Below the pieces are notes generated by a model. It worked only from the letters and a program-made list of their open reading frames with translations, did no database searches and was not told the DNA's origin. From an uncultured Methylophilaceae bacterium (GTDB lineage Bacteria > Pseudomonadota > Gammaproteobacteria > Burkholderiales > Methylophilaceae): a stretch of 64,000 nt of DNA. Each line of letters starts with the position of its first letter. Position 1 is the first letter of the stretch. This document shows positions 11,606 to 20,479 of this stretch, piece after piece. Where the stretch lies: contig CAJBIA010000008.1 in the NCBI GenBank assembly GCA_903953055.1, forward strand, positions 19,791 through 83,790. The letters run 5' to 3'. Position numbers and translations under genes: made by a program.

Positions 11606-12634
11606 CTAAATCTTCTTCAAATTAGCTGGTTTTAGGCCGCGTTCACAATCGCGACATTGTTTGCAAAAACGCTTTAGCCAAACCAGGGAATTTTTATCAT
11701 GGGCACTCGTGTCTTGAGTATCAAAGAAAACTTTATGTGATAGCTCAAAGAATTGACCAAGCTCATTTTCAATAACTTTAAAGCTTGGCGAATGTGTTAG
11801 AAAATCACTGACGTTATCGCTGAACACACTGTATTTTGCTGTACTGTTAATTGCTTTGTGTAAGCATGTTAAGGCAGTCTTAAGGTCATCTGTATTTGTT
11901 GCTGAGAGTCCACGTAAATGCCGTCCGGCTTGTGCAAATGGCCTGCCCATAAATGGTAACCAAGCACGTGAGCCCAGAATATACAGTAAGCCTACTAGAC
12001 TTAGACCTAGCAAAATTAAGCTGGCGACAAGCTTTTCCTTTTCAGGGTAAGCTTGAAGCAAAATGGGCTGTCTTAATGGGCTCATGTCGTCTTCAATTTT
12101 AACTGCGCCAAAAACTGCCATTGGTGAAATTCTAAAATAGAACTCAGGTATCTTGTATTGCACTAAACCGTCCTTCGCTTCAGCTGAGGCGGGACCTTGA
12201 AATTTGATCACTTCTGCTGGCAATATTGCTGGCTTTACTACAGGAGCAGTTGTAAATATCTGATATGAAAGATGAATGACGTAACTAGTCTTGTCGTCAT
12301 TCTCTTTTTTTGTATGACTGATTTTACAAAGCTCAATGCCTGAAACTTGTCCTTGATAGCGATGTTCATAACCAACAATGGGCAAACTTGTTTCAATGAG
12401 TTTGTATGGTTTTTTGACGTCTAAGGCAATGGTGCGCTTTAGAATGTCGCCCATCAGGTAACCTACATTACGATCTGGGTTAATTTTACTTATCTTGACA
12501 ATACCTTCCGGGATATCAGGTGACGGCTCGTCGTTAGCAAACACTACAAAACTTTTGCTTAAAATAAAAGCGAAGACAAAAGTGAAGAGGTAAATGTTTG
12601 AAGATTTAATCAATTTATTCATTACGCATTTCAT
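11606..12634 (-). CDS. mxaA: Methanol dehydrogenase accessory protein MxaA
   Basis: A 342-residue protein with an N-terminal hydrophobic signal or anchor (about residues 13-33) and a second membrane helix near 200-218, leaving a periplasmic N-terminal part and a C-terminal cytoplasmic helical region with several Cys near the end (CKQCRDCE). MxaA is required for calcium incorporation into methanol dehydrogenase. The call depends mostly on its place between mxaS and mxaC with 2- and 3-base gaps and on the size and topology. Confidence 0.75.
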   Translation of the reverse strand: MKCVMNKLIKSSNIYLFTFVFAFILSKSFVVFANDEPSPDIPEGIVKISKINPDRNVGYLMGDILKRTIALDVKKPYKLIETSLPIVGYEHRYQGQVSGIELCKISHTKKENDDKTSYVIHLSYQIFTTAPVVKPAILPAEVIKFQGPASAEAKDGLVQYKIPEFYFRISPMAVFGAVKIEDDMSPLRQPILLQAYPEKEKLVASLILLGLSLVGLLYILGSRAWLPFMGRPFAQAGRHLRGLSATNTDDLKTALTCLHKAINSTAKYSVFSDNVSDFLTHSPSFKVIENELGQFFELSHKVFFDTQDTSAHDKNSLVWLKRFCKQCRDCERGLKPANLKKI

Positions 12635-12636
12635 TA

Positions 12637-13497
12637 TTAGGCCGCCACAAATTGGTGAAAGTATTCGGTTAAAGCATCGGAGTCAAAATCGCCTTCAACA
12701 AAGAAAGGCGGCATATCGAACTTCATCAATAAAGCTTCAAGTTCAATACGTCTTTCTTCAAAACTAGCAATGATATTGGCGCGCATTTCTTTGCGTAAAA
12801 ACAGTGTGCGTTTTTGCCCCGTTTCACAATCTGTAACGTTAGTGATACCAAATTCAGGCAAGTTTTTATATTCTGATGAATCCCAAAGCACAATGGGAAC
12901 AATGTAATGCTGCATCAGTAATGAAAGTGCTTCTTCAAGCTCATTAAGGGGCATGTGGAAGTCTGAAATTAAAAAGATTAACGAGCGTTCACGGGGTAAA
13001 TAGCGGTTAACATCTTTTAATCCCATGCTTCCAACTTGCTCAGGTTCAAAACTTTTTAATGCCGCGGTTAATTCTAAAGCTTGATGCGCCCTGAATGATT
13101 GAGTGCATACCCAATCCTCACGGACTACGTCATCAAAACCAATGAAGCCGAATGGGTCGCTATTATGGTATGCCGACATAGCAATCGCGCTAGCAATTTG
13201 ACTCGTTAATGCAACTTTACTTTGTTTGCTACCAAAGTTCATTGAGCCTGATAAATCTGCAAGAGCGAATACAGGGGTAGCGCTTTTTTGATTAAAAATA
13301 CGCACATAGACTTGCTCTAGTGGATCGCGCATGGTTTGCCGAATGTCAATGCGGCGGGGGTCTGGGTATGAAAGCAGTGTCGTGTGACCACGAAACTCCA
13401 TGCCCATCCCACGTTGTGTACTTGCGTGGCTTCCTGAGCGACGCCCACGTGAGCGCCACCCAATATGGTAGCTAAACTCTTTGATCTCAGTATGCAT
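12637..13497 (-). CDS. mxaS: DUF58-type protein MxaS
   Basis: The 286-residue product is a soluble DUF58/VWA-like protein. The family segment FRGHTTLLSYPDPRRIDIRQT is followed by FALADLSGSM, which resembles a MIDAS motif. DUF58 proteins pair with MoxR-type AAA ATPases, here encoded just upstream with a 21-base gap. In methylotrophs this pair opens the mxaRSACKL string. The presumed role is chaperone-like maturation of methanol dehydrogenase, inferred from the family. Confidence 0.82.
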   Translation of the reverse strand: MHTEIKEFSYHIGWRSRGRRSGSHASTQRGMGMEFRGHTTLLSYPDPRRIDIRQTMRDPLEQVYVRIFNQKSATPVFALADLSGSMNFGSKQSKVALTSQIASAIAMSAYHNSDPFGFIGFDDVVREDWVCTQSFRAHQALELTAALKSFEPEQVGSMGLKDVNRYLPRERSLIFLISDFHMPLNELEEALSLLMQHYIVPIVLWDSSEYKNLPEFGITNVTDCETGQKRTLFLRKEMRANIIASFEERRIELEALLMKFDMPPFFVEGDFDSDALTEYFHQFVAA

Positions 13498-13518
13498 ATT
13501 CAGCCTTGCCTAGGATTT

Positions 13519-14535
13519 TTAAGGCGCAGCTATCGCATTCACAATGCCTGTGAGCAATTCGCGCGCAATTTCTGTGCGGCGCATTTCATACACAGGGCTA
13601 AATACTATGCGGTGGGCAACGGTAGAATGAAAGACTGCATGTATGTCTTCAGGCAAAACTGAATCACGGTTGTTGAGCCAAGCATTTACGCGCGCGGCAC
13701 GAAGCATCATACTCATGCCACGAGGGCTTGCGCCTGCCAATACGAGACGATTCATATCAACGCCACTCACCTTCACGCCGTAAGCACTAGGTGTTTTTGT
13801 TGCACGCCATAAATTTAGCGCATATTGACGAAGTGTGGAACTTGCTTCAATTTTGTTTTGAACTAAAGCAGAGAATTCATTTAATTGATCAAACTGCAAA
13901 ATGTCTGCAGGAATGGTATTCACCAGAGCATCTACGTTATGAAATTTAGTATCAAACACTAATGATTCCATGATGGCATTGTCGTCAGGAACTACGATTG
14001 GTATTTCCATCATAAAACGATCACGTGCTGCAGACGGAATTTCGAAAGTCTCTTCTTTTTCAACCTGGTTACGATCGGCAAATACGAGCATGTGAGGGAA
14101 GTGATATTCTTTATTGAAAGCTGATAATGTGCGTTCAGCCATAACGCGAAGTAATAATGAGTGAACTTGTGGGCGTGCACGGTTAATTTCGTTGAAGAAG
14201 AATACTGATAAGTTCTCTCCAGACATTAATAATGGACCTGGACTTACGTGCGGTTTACCGTCTTCGCCAAGGTAAGTGTGATACACCAAATCGTTTGGCA
14301 TTAAATCAATCGTGCCTTCAATACGTTGATAACCCCCACCGATACAGCGCGTAAAAGCTCTTAATAATGTTGTTTTACCTACACCGACGTCACCTTCAAG
14401 CAGAACGTGGCCGCGAGAGAATATCGCTGTTGTAATTAAGCGAATAGGTGTTTGCTGGCCTACCACGACTTTATTGATTTCTGATTCTAAATTTTGCGCG
14501 TGTTGTCGCCAGTCGGTAAGTTGCTTGTCGCTCAT
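13519..14535 (-). CDS. mxaR: MoxR-family AAA+ ATPase MxaR
   Basis: A 338-residue AAA+ ATPase started at the internal ATG at 14535, preceded by a GGGAC ribosome site; the longer frame would add 19 unlikely hydrophobic residues. Walker A is GDVGVGKTT at 48-56 and Walker B is VFFFNEIN at about 111-118. Sensor and arginine-finger segments such as IPSAARDRFMMEI follow. MoxR ATPases act as chaperones for metalloenzymes and work with VWA/DUF58 proteins, encoded downstream. It is the first gene of the operon, behind a good promoter at 14593-14621. Confidence 0.85.
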   Translation of the reverse strand: MSDKQLTDWRQHAQNLESEINKVVVGQQTPIRLITTAIFSRGHVLLEGDVGVGKTTLLRAFTRCIGGGYQRIEGTIDLMPNDLVYHTYLGEDGKPHVSPGPLLMSGENLSVFFFNEINRARPQVHSLLLRVMAERTLSAFNKEYHFPHMLVFADRNQVEKEETFEIPSAARDRFMMEIPIVVPDDNAIMESLVFDTKFHNVDALVNTIPADILQFDQLNEFSALVQNKIEASSTLRQYALNLWRATKTPSAYGVKVSGVDMNRLVLAGASPRGMSMMLRAARVNAWLNNRDSVLPEDIHAVFHSTVAHRIVFSPVYEMRRTEIARELLTGIVNAIAAP

Positions 14536-14592
14536 GGACTTGTCCCGTAAGAAAGATAATGAAATTAAATAAGTGCAAAAAAACTGTAACAA

Positions 14593-14621
14593 ATATTAGC
14601 TGAGATTTTGTATGGTGTAAA
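14593..14621 (-). promoter_or_regulatory. Sigma-70-like promoter of the mxaRSACKL operon
   Basis: Reading the minus strand, TTTACA (14621-14616) and TAATAT (14598-14593) are separated by exactly 17 bases. The predicted start is about 50 bases before the mxaR ATG. No better candidate is visible in the mxaR-fabA gap. Confidence 0.6.
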
Positions 14622-14634
14622 CAGATCTGTATAC
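14617..14634. promoter_or_regulatory. Palindrome overlapping the mxaR -35 box, candidate operator
   Basis: GTAAACAGATCTGTATAC is an 18-bp inverted repeat matching at 16 positions, with a perfect ACAGATCTGT core. It overlaps five bases of the predicted -35 hexamer, where a repressor or activator could act. Which regulator binds is unknown; it also lies about 95 bases upstream of fabA. Confidence 0.35.
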
Positions 14635-14726
14635 CCCTAAATTTTGCCCGTAAATGACATTAGGGCTTTCACTTAAATGATTTTCCAGCGAAAATAGTAA
14701 AACTTTAAAAAAGGCTAGGTATAAGA

Positions 14727-15242
14727 ATGCAAAAAAAGAATAGCTTTAGCTACGAAGAGCTTTTGTCTTGCGGCCGTGGGGAGATGTTTGGTCCAGGAAA
14801 CGCGCAATTGCCGTTGCCCCCAATGTTGATGGTTGATCGTATAGTTGCTATTAACGAAGATGGCGGTGCTTATGGTCAAGGGCAGATTATTGCAGAGCTC
14901 GATATTAAACCTGATTTATGGTTCTTTGGATGTCATTTTGAAGGCGATCCAGTGATGCCAGGTTGTTTGGGTTTAGATGCGATGTGGCAATTGGTTGGAT
15001 TCTATTTGGGTTGGAAGGGCGGCCTCGGCCGTGGCCGCGCATTAGGTGCCGGTGAGGTTAAATTTAGTGGTCAAGTGTTACCAACAGGGAAAAAAATAAC
15101 CTATTACATCGATTTGAAGCGCGTTATTATGCGTAAATTGGTTATGGGTATTGCAGATGCTCGCATGGAATTAGATGGCCGTGAAATTTATGTTGCCAAT
15201 GACCTGCGTGTTGGCTTATTTACAAGTACAGAACATTTTTAA
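14727..15242 (+). CDS. fabA: 3-hydroxydecanoyl-ACP dehydratase/isomerase
   Basis: A 171-residue hot-dog-fold protein, the standard size for FabA. It dehydrates 3-hydroxydecanoyl-ACP and isomerises the product to cis-3-decenoyl-ACP, the branch point for unsaturated fatty acids. The catalytic segment [20 protein letters not shown] contains the active-site His and, further on, the Asp. It is followed by fabB after 33 bases, the usual pairing. It is divergent from the mxa operon. Confidence 0.97.
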   Translation: MQKKNSFSYEELLSCGRGEMFGPGNAQLPLPPMLMVDRIVAINEDGGAYGQGQIIAELDIKPDLWFFGCHFEGDPVMPGCLGLDAMWQLVGFYLGWKGGLGRGRALGAGEVKFSGQVLPTGKKITYYIDLKRVIMRKLVMGIADARMELDGREIYVANDLRVGLFTSTEHF

Positions 15243-15275
15243 AATTAACAAAGACTAGTTCGGGAGAGCGCTATT

Positions 15276-16493
15276 ATGCGTCGTGTCGTCGTTACTGGCA
15301 TGGGGATTGTGTCTAGCTTAGGCAATAATAAAGCTGAAGTAAAAGACAGTCTTTATGAAGGCCGCTCAGGCATTACATTTCAACCAGAATATGTTGAGAT
15401 GGGTTTACGGTCTCATGTGGCTGGGTCTATTAAAAATCTCAATGTAGAAGAGTTAATCGATCGTAAGTTGATGCGCTTCATGGCAAAGGGTCACGCTTAT
15501 GCATGGCTTGCTATGCAAGAAGCGATTGCGGATTCAGCTTTGCCTGAAGAGATGGTTTCAAATGTCCGAACGGGCTTAATTGTGGGGGCAGGTGGCGCAT
15601 CTCATGAAAGTATTTTGGAAGGTATTGATACCTTACGTGAAAAAGGTGTGCGTCGTGTTGGGCCTTATATGGTCACGAAAGCAATGGCAAGTGGGGTTTC
15701 CGCTTGTTTGGCTACTGGTGCAAAAATCAAAGGTGTGAATTACGGCATTAGTTCAGCATGTTCAACCAGTGCTCACTGTATTGGTGCAGGGGTAGAGCAA
15801 ATTCAACTAGGTAAACAAGATATCGTATTTGCTGGCGGGGCTGAAGAAGAACATTGGACTTTATCTTTTATGTTTGATGCGATGGGCGCACTCTCAAGTA
15901 AATATAATGAAACGCCAGAAAAAGCTTCACGTACTTATGACGCAGACCGAGATGGTTTCGTTATTTCAGGCGGTGGTGGTATTTTAGTCTTGGAAGAATA
16001 TGAACATGCCAAAGCGCGCGGTGCAAAAATCTATGCTGAAGTGGTAGGTTACGGCGCAACTTCTGATGGTTACGATATGGTTGCTCCAAGTGGAGAAGGT
16101 GCAGAGCGTTGCATGAAATTGGCGATTGAAGGTGTTGATCAAATCGACTACATCAACACGCATGGCACAAGTACTCCAGTTGGCGATACGAAAGAGCTTG
16201 AAGCTATTCGTGCGGTGTTTGGCAATAGCGAGATTGCTATTGCGTCAACCAAATCACTTTCCGGTCACGCGCTTGGTGCTGCTGGCGTGAATGAAGCGAT
16301 TTATACATTGATCATGATGGAAAGTAATTTCATTGCTGCATCTGCAAATATTGAAACATTGGATCCTGCAGCTGAAGGGATGAATATCGTCCGTAAGCGT
16401 ATTGATAATGCCAAAATTAAAACAGCCTTATCAAATAGCTTTGGTTTCGGTGGGACAAACGCTTCATTGACCTTTTCAACTAAAAATCTTTAA
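15276..16493 (+). CDS. fabB: 3-oxoacyl-ACP synthase I
   Basis: At 405 residues the product is a full-length beta-ketoacyl-ACP synthase. The nucleophile Cys is in [10 protein letters not shown], and the two catalytic histidines lie in [11 protein letters not shown] and [10 protein letters not shown]. The thiolase-like C-terminus ends [12 protein letters not shown]. Pairing with fabA points to FabB, the enzyme that elongates the cis-unsaturated intermediate, rather than FabF. A GGGAG ribosome site is close to the ATG. Confidence 0.96.
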   Translation: MRRVVVTGMGIVSSLGNNKAEVKDSLYEGRSGITFQPEYVEMGLRSHVAGSIKNLNVEELIDRKLMRFMAKGHAYAWLAMQEAIADSALPEEMVSNVRTGLIVGAGGASHESILEGIDTLREKGVRRVGPYMVTKAMASGVSACLATGAKIKGVNYGISSACSTSAHCIGAGVEQIQLGKQDIVFAGGAEEEHWTLSFMFDAMGALSSKYNETPEKASRTYDADRDGFVISGGGGILVLEEYEHAKARGAKIYAEVVGYGATSDGYDMVAPSGEGAERCMKLAIEGVDQIDYINTHGTSTPVGDTKELEAIRAVFGNSEIAIASTKSLSGHALGAAGVNEAIYTLIMMESNFIAASANIETLDPAAEGMNIVRKRIDNAKIKTALSNSFGFGGTNASLTFSTKNL

Positions 16494-16508
16494 GCTACAT
16501 AATCTCTT

Positions 16509-16537
16509 AAAAAGCCCCCAAAAATGGGGGCTTTTTT
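16509..16537. terminator. Bidirectional terminator between fabB and rlmF
   Basis: AAAAGCCCCC and GGGGGCTTTTTT form a stem with a 6-nt loop, with A and T runs on either side. It serves the convergent fabB and rlmF genes. Confidence 0.9.
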
Positions 16538-16541
16538 GCTT

Positions 16542-17420
16542 TTACAAGAAGGACCAAGCAATAAATCGACTTTGTTTTTGGCCTTGTTTCATTTCAACAA
16601 CTTTCATCATGGTTACTTTTGATTGCATGAGCGTTTGTTTGATTTTTACAAGGTTGCTAGCTTTTGAAACTAAAGTGGTAAACCATTTGCATTGATTTTT
16701 GTAATCAACGCTTTCTTTAATCATCTGATTAATAAAATTAACCTCACCCCCTTCACAGAAGAGTTCCGAAGCTTGACCGCCAAAGTTAAGTTTAATGTTT
16801 TGTTTTTTTATTAATGGCTTTCCAGCGCTCTTGGCCAAGTTGTTTAACTTACGCTGAGTTCCTTTTAGTGCATTTTCTAGTGAATTGTGGAATGGGGGGT
16901 TGCACATGCTGAAATCAAAAAAATCATCTTTTTGTATAACCCCTTTAAATATATCGCTTGATTTGGTTTGTAAGCGAAGTTGAATGGCTTCACCTAATTT
17001 GTTTGTGTCTAAAATATGTTGTGCGTTATTCATGGCAGTAAGATCAATATCTACGCCTACAAAATCCCATCCATACTCTCGATTTCCAATTAGTGGGTAG
17101 ATTGCATTGGCACCCACGCCAATATCCAGCCCCCTCATTTTTTTATGAAGATCAACCTCAAGCAGATCTGCCAAATAATGAATATAGTCGGCTCTTCCTG
17201 GAATGGGTGGGCAAAGAAATTGGTCGGGAATGTCCCATTCGACTATGTTGTAATGTAAAGCAAGGAGCGCTTTATTGAGGGCTTTAACAGCCTTTGGGTT
17301 AGAAAAATCAATAGAAATATTGTTGTGAGCATTGACTTTTAAGAACGGCTTTAAGCCCACATTGGCATGCTTGAGTGCATCAAAGTTGTAACCATTATTA
17401 TGTTTATTTCGTGGATGCAT
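16542..17420 (-). CDS. rlmF: 23S rRNA (adenine1618-N6)-methyltransferase
   Basis: A 292-residue SAM-dependent methyltransferase. MHPRNKHNNGYNF at the start, the LDIGVGANAIYPL SAM-binding loop near 95-108 and the NPPFH catalytic motif of N6-adenine methylases identify RlmF (YbiN). It methylates A1618 of 23S rRNA. It is the second gene of a two-gene minus-strand unit, starting 3 bases after the DUF498 gene. Confidence 0.95.
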   Translation of the reverse strand: MHPRNKHNNGYNFDALKHANVGLKPFLKVNAHNNISIDFSNPKAVKALNKALLALHYNIVEWDIPDQFLCPPIPGRADYIHYLADLLEVDLHKKMRGLDIGVGANAIYPLIGNREYGWDFVGVDIDLTAMNNAQHILDTNKLGEAIQLRLQTKSSDIFKGVIQKDDFFDFSMCNPPFHNSLENALKGTQRKLNNLAKSAGKPLIKKQNIKLNFGGQASELFCEGGEVNFINQMIKESVDYKNQCKWFTTLVSKASNLVKIKQTLMQSKVTMMKVVEMKQGQKQSRFIAWSFL

Positions 17421-17423
17421 TTT

Positions 17424-17792
17424 TTACAAAATTAATGCGGCAGCAACTTTGCGACCTTCAGCCATTAGGATATTGTAAGTTCTGCAAGCAGCGTCTGTCG
17501 TCATGCATTCAACAGGGATGTTGTTTGCTGTTAACTCACTGATTAGTCTGGGATGAATAAAATGGTGTATTGCGCCTGTACCCAGTAAAACTACTTCAGG
17601 CTGACATGACAACAAACATTCAAAATGCGCTTCATTTAATAGATTAAAACTGCTTACTTGCCAATCTAAAATTAGCTCTTCTGGCATTACAACAAGGCTT
17701 TGCATATACTTTTTATTATTAATTGAAATCCAGTCTTGGCTGTAAGCGGTGATGAGCTGTTTGCCGGGGGCTTGAGTTAAATGTAACTTCAT
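17424..17792 (-). CDS. Mth938-like (DUF498/DUF598) domain protein
   Basis: A 122-residue protein with the family pattern: a strand-rich N-terminus, then PEVVLLGTGAIHHFIHP and a C-terminal MTTDAACRTYNILMAEGRKVAAAL helix. The human relative NDUFAF3 is a respiratory complex I assembly factor. Bacterial members are uncharacterised, although often near secDF or membrane genes. Here it is upstream of rlmF with a 3-base gap. No function can be assigned from the sequence. Confidence 0.85.
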   Translation of the reverse strand: MKLHLTQAPGKQLITAYSQDWISINNKKYMQSLVVMPEELILDWQVSSFNLLNEAHFECLLSCQPEVVLLGTGAIHHFIHPRLISELTANNIPVECMTTDAACRTYNILMAEGRKVAAALIL

Positions 17793-17905
17793 CTTTATTT
17801 CTCATGTCTGATAGGCTGATTAGCCAATCTAAAAGTAGCTTGTTTCATTGCCTGATATAGGCTTGACAGGGTAAGATACCATATTTTTCTGCTTAGGTTT
17901 TTACC

Positions 17906-19135
17906 GTGCAACCATTACTTAAATCTTCGAAGCTTAACAACGTCTGCTACGACATTCGCGGCCCTGTATTGGCGCGTGCCAAAAAGATGGAGGAAGATGG
18001 TCATCGCATCATTAAATTGAACATCGGCAACCCAGCACCATTTGGTTTTGAAGCTCCTGAAGAAATTTTGCAGGACGTTATTCGGAATATGGATCAAGCG
18101 TCCGGATACACGGACTCTAAAGGCCTATTTGCGGCGCGTAAAGCCATTATGCATTACTCCCAGCAGAAAAATATTGCTGGCGTAACGATTGATGACATCA
18201 TTATTGGAAACGGAGTCTCTGAGCTTATCGTGATGGCCATGCAAGGTTTACTGAACAATGGGGATCAAGTTTTAGTTCCTGCCCCAGATTATCCTTTGTG
18301 GACTGCTGCTGTTACCTTAGCAGGTGGAACAGCGCGTCATTATCAATGTGATGAAGTTTCAGGATGGTTGCCTGACCTTAAAGATATTGAATCAAAAATC
18401 AATGCTAATACCCGCGGTATTGTAATTATCAATCCTAATAATCCTACAGGCGCTTTGTATCCCGATGAAATTTTGCATGGCATTATCGAAATTGCAAGGC
18501 ATCATAATTTGGTGATTTTTGCAGATGAGATTTACGATAAAGTTTTGTATGACGGTAACACGCATACTTCAATCGCATCCCTCGCGGATGATGTGCTTTT
18601 TATTACTTTTAATGGGCTGTCAAAAAACTATCGTACTTGCGGTTACCGGGCTGGTTGGTTGATTGTTTCTGGTGAGAAAAAACATGCTAAGGATTATATT
18701 GAGGGCCTTAATATGTTGGCTTCGATGCGCCTTTGTGCCAACGTACCGGGTCAGCTAGGCATCCAAACCGCATTGGGCGGCTATCAAAGTATTGAGGACT
18801 TAGTTGCGCCAGATGGCCGCTTGTGTAAACAGCGTGATTTAGCTTATGAAATGCTCACTTCCATTCCTGGCGTTACTTGTTATAAGCCAGCTGCGGCAAT
18901 GTATTTATTCCCTAAGCTTGACCCTAAGATGTATCCAATTGATGATGACCAACAGTTTATTCTTGATTTACTTTTGGAAGAAAAAGTTTTGTTGGTACAG
19001 GGGTCTGGTTTTAATTGGAAGACGCCTGACCATTTTCGCTTAGTATTTTTGCCTAATGTGGATGATTTAAAAGAAGCGATTACAAGAATCGCGCGCTTTT
19101 TAGATCAGTATAGAAAACGTCATAGCACAATATAA
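17906..19135 (+). CDS. alaA: Glutamate-pyruvate aminotransferase, AlaA type
   Basis: A 409-residue fold-type I aminotransferase with a GTG start. KSSKLNNVCYDIRGPVLARAKKME at the N-terminus is typical of AlaA (YfbQ). The PLP lysine is in FNGLSKNYRTCGYRAGW and the NPNNPTGA motif is present. It makes alanine from pyruvate using glutamate. It lies 27 bases upstream of hom, so alanine and threonine genes are probably co-transcribed, an order I recall in other betaproteobacteria. Confidence 0.93.
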   Translation: MQPLLKSSKLNNVCYDIRGPVLARAKKMEEDGHRIIKLNIGNPAPFGFEAPEEILQDVIRNMDQASGYTDSKGLFAARKAIMHYSQQKNIAGVTIDDIIIGNGVSELIVMAMQGLLNNGDQVLVPAPDYPLWTAAVTLAGGTARHYQCDEVSGWLPDLKDIESKINANTRGIVIINPNNPTGALYPDEILHGIIEIARHHNLVIFADEIYDKVLYDGNTHTSIASLADDVLFITFNGLSKNYRTCGYRAGWLIVSGEKKHAKDYIEGLNMLASMRLCANVPGQLGIQTALGGYQSIEDLVAPDGRLCKQRDLAYEMLTSIPGVTCYKPAAAMYLFPKLDPKMYPIDDDQQFILDLLLEEKVLLVQGSGFNWKTPDHFRLVFLPNVDDLKEAITRIARFLDQYRKRHSTI

Positions 19136-19162
19136 AAATCGTTAACGAAAGTATTTGAAAGT

Positions 19163-20479
19163 ATGAATTCATTAAAAGTTGGTTTGCTTGGCATTGGTAC
19201 GGTTGGGGGTGGTACCTATACCGTTTTGAAACGCAATCATGAAGAAATTTCACTCCGTGCAGGACGTAAAATCGAAATTGTTAAAATAGCAGAACGTAAT
19301 GTTCAGCGCGCAAAAGAGCTGACTGATGGTCAAATTGAAGTCACAAATGATTTATTTTCTGTAGTGACGGACCCGAATATTGACGTTGTTGTTGAATTAA
19401 TTGGCGGCTATACACTGGCGAAAGATGTAGTACTTAAAGCTATTGAACAGGGTAAACATGTCGTTACCGCCAACAAAGCGCTTATCGCGTTACATGGTAA
19501 TGAAATTTTTGAAGCAGCCAAATCTAAGGGCGTGATTGTGGCTTATGAAGCTGCTGTAGCTGGTGGAATCCCAATCATTAAGGCACTACGCGAAGGTTTG
19601 GTGGCTAATAAAATTGAATGGATTGCCGGGATCATCAACGGAACAACAAACTTTATTTTGACTGAGATGCGTGAAAAAGGCTTGGCATTCGCTGATGTGC
19701 TCGGTGAGGCTCAACGCTTAGGTTATGCTGAAGCTGATCCAACATTTGACGTAGAAGGTATTGACGCTGCTCATAAGCTCATGATTATGTCAGCAATTGG
19801 GTTTGGTATTCCAATGCAATTTGATAAGGTTTATACCGAAGGCATTACTAAGCTTGAAAGCAAAGATATTCGTTATGCTGAGGAACTTGGTTACCGTGTA
19901 AAGTTGCTAGGTATTACTAAACGCAGTCTTAATGGGATTGAACTTCGTGTTCACCCAACCTTGATTCCAGAAAAGCGTTTAATTGCGAACGTCAATGGCG
20001 CAATGAATGCTGTGGTTGTGAAAGGTGATGCTGTCGGTCCAACCCTATATTATGGTGCTGGTGCTGGTGCAGAGCCAACAGGAAGTGCAGTGATTGCAGA
20101 TTTAGTGGATGTCGCCCGTATGCAAAATGCAAGTGTTGAACAACGTGTACCTTATTTGGCTTATCACGATAGTACCTCAACAGCTACTACGCCCATCTTG
20201 CCAATCGACGAAATTAGTAGTGCTTATTATTTACGTATGCGCGCTTTAGATAAACCAGGGGTCCTGGCTGAAGTGACTAAGATTCTAGGCGATAGACAAA
20301 TTTCTATTGATGCGATGATGCAAAAAGAACCGCAGGATGGCGAAACTGAAGCGGATATTGTGATCTTGACCCATATTACGGTTGAAAAGAATATGAACTC
20401 AGCAATTCAAGCGATTGAAGCGTTGCAGGCTATCGATGGTAAGTTAGTCAGACTGCGTATGGAAGAATTGAATAAATGA
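19163..20479 (+). CDS. hom: Homoserine dehydrogenase
   Basis: The 438-residue protein has an N-terminal NAD(P)-binding fold with GLLGIGTVGGGTY, the catalytic domain with TANKALIALHG, AYEAAVAGGIPII and GIINGTTNFIL, and a C-terminal ACT domain (from about residue 350, YYLRMRALDKPGVLAEV) for feedback by threonine. It is the monofunctional form, reducing aspartate semialdehyde to homoserine. Its stop overlaps the thrC start by 4 bases (ATGA), so the two are coupled. Confidence 0.97.
   Translation: MNSLKVGLLGIGTVGGGTYTVLKRNHEEISLRAGRKIEIVKIAERNVQRAKELTDGQIEVTNDLFSVVTDPNIDVVVELIGGYTLAKDVVLKAIEQGKHVVTANKALIALHGNEIFEAAKSKGVIVAYEAAVAGGIPIIKALREGLVANKIEWIAGIINGTTNFILTEMREKGLAFADVLGEAQRLGYAEADPTFDVEGIDAAHKLMIMSAIGFGIPMQFDKVYTEGITKLESKDIRYAEELGYRVKLLGITKRSLNGIELRVHPTLIPEKRLIANVNGAMNAVVVKGDAVGPTLYYGAGAGAEPTGSAVIADLVDVARMQNASVEQRVPYLAYHDSTSTATTPILPIDEISSAYYLRMRALDKPGVLAEVTKILGDRQISIDAMMQKEPQDGETEADIVILTHITVEKNMNSAIQAIEALQAIDGKLVRLRMEELNK

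Noticed and set aside
20041-20090. Short GGTGCT tandem repeat in hom
   Set aside because: It encodes the conserved YYGAGAGAEPTGSAV segment of homoserine dehydrogenase, so it is not a separate repeat element.
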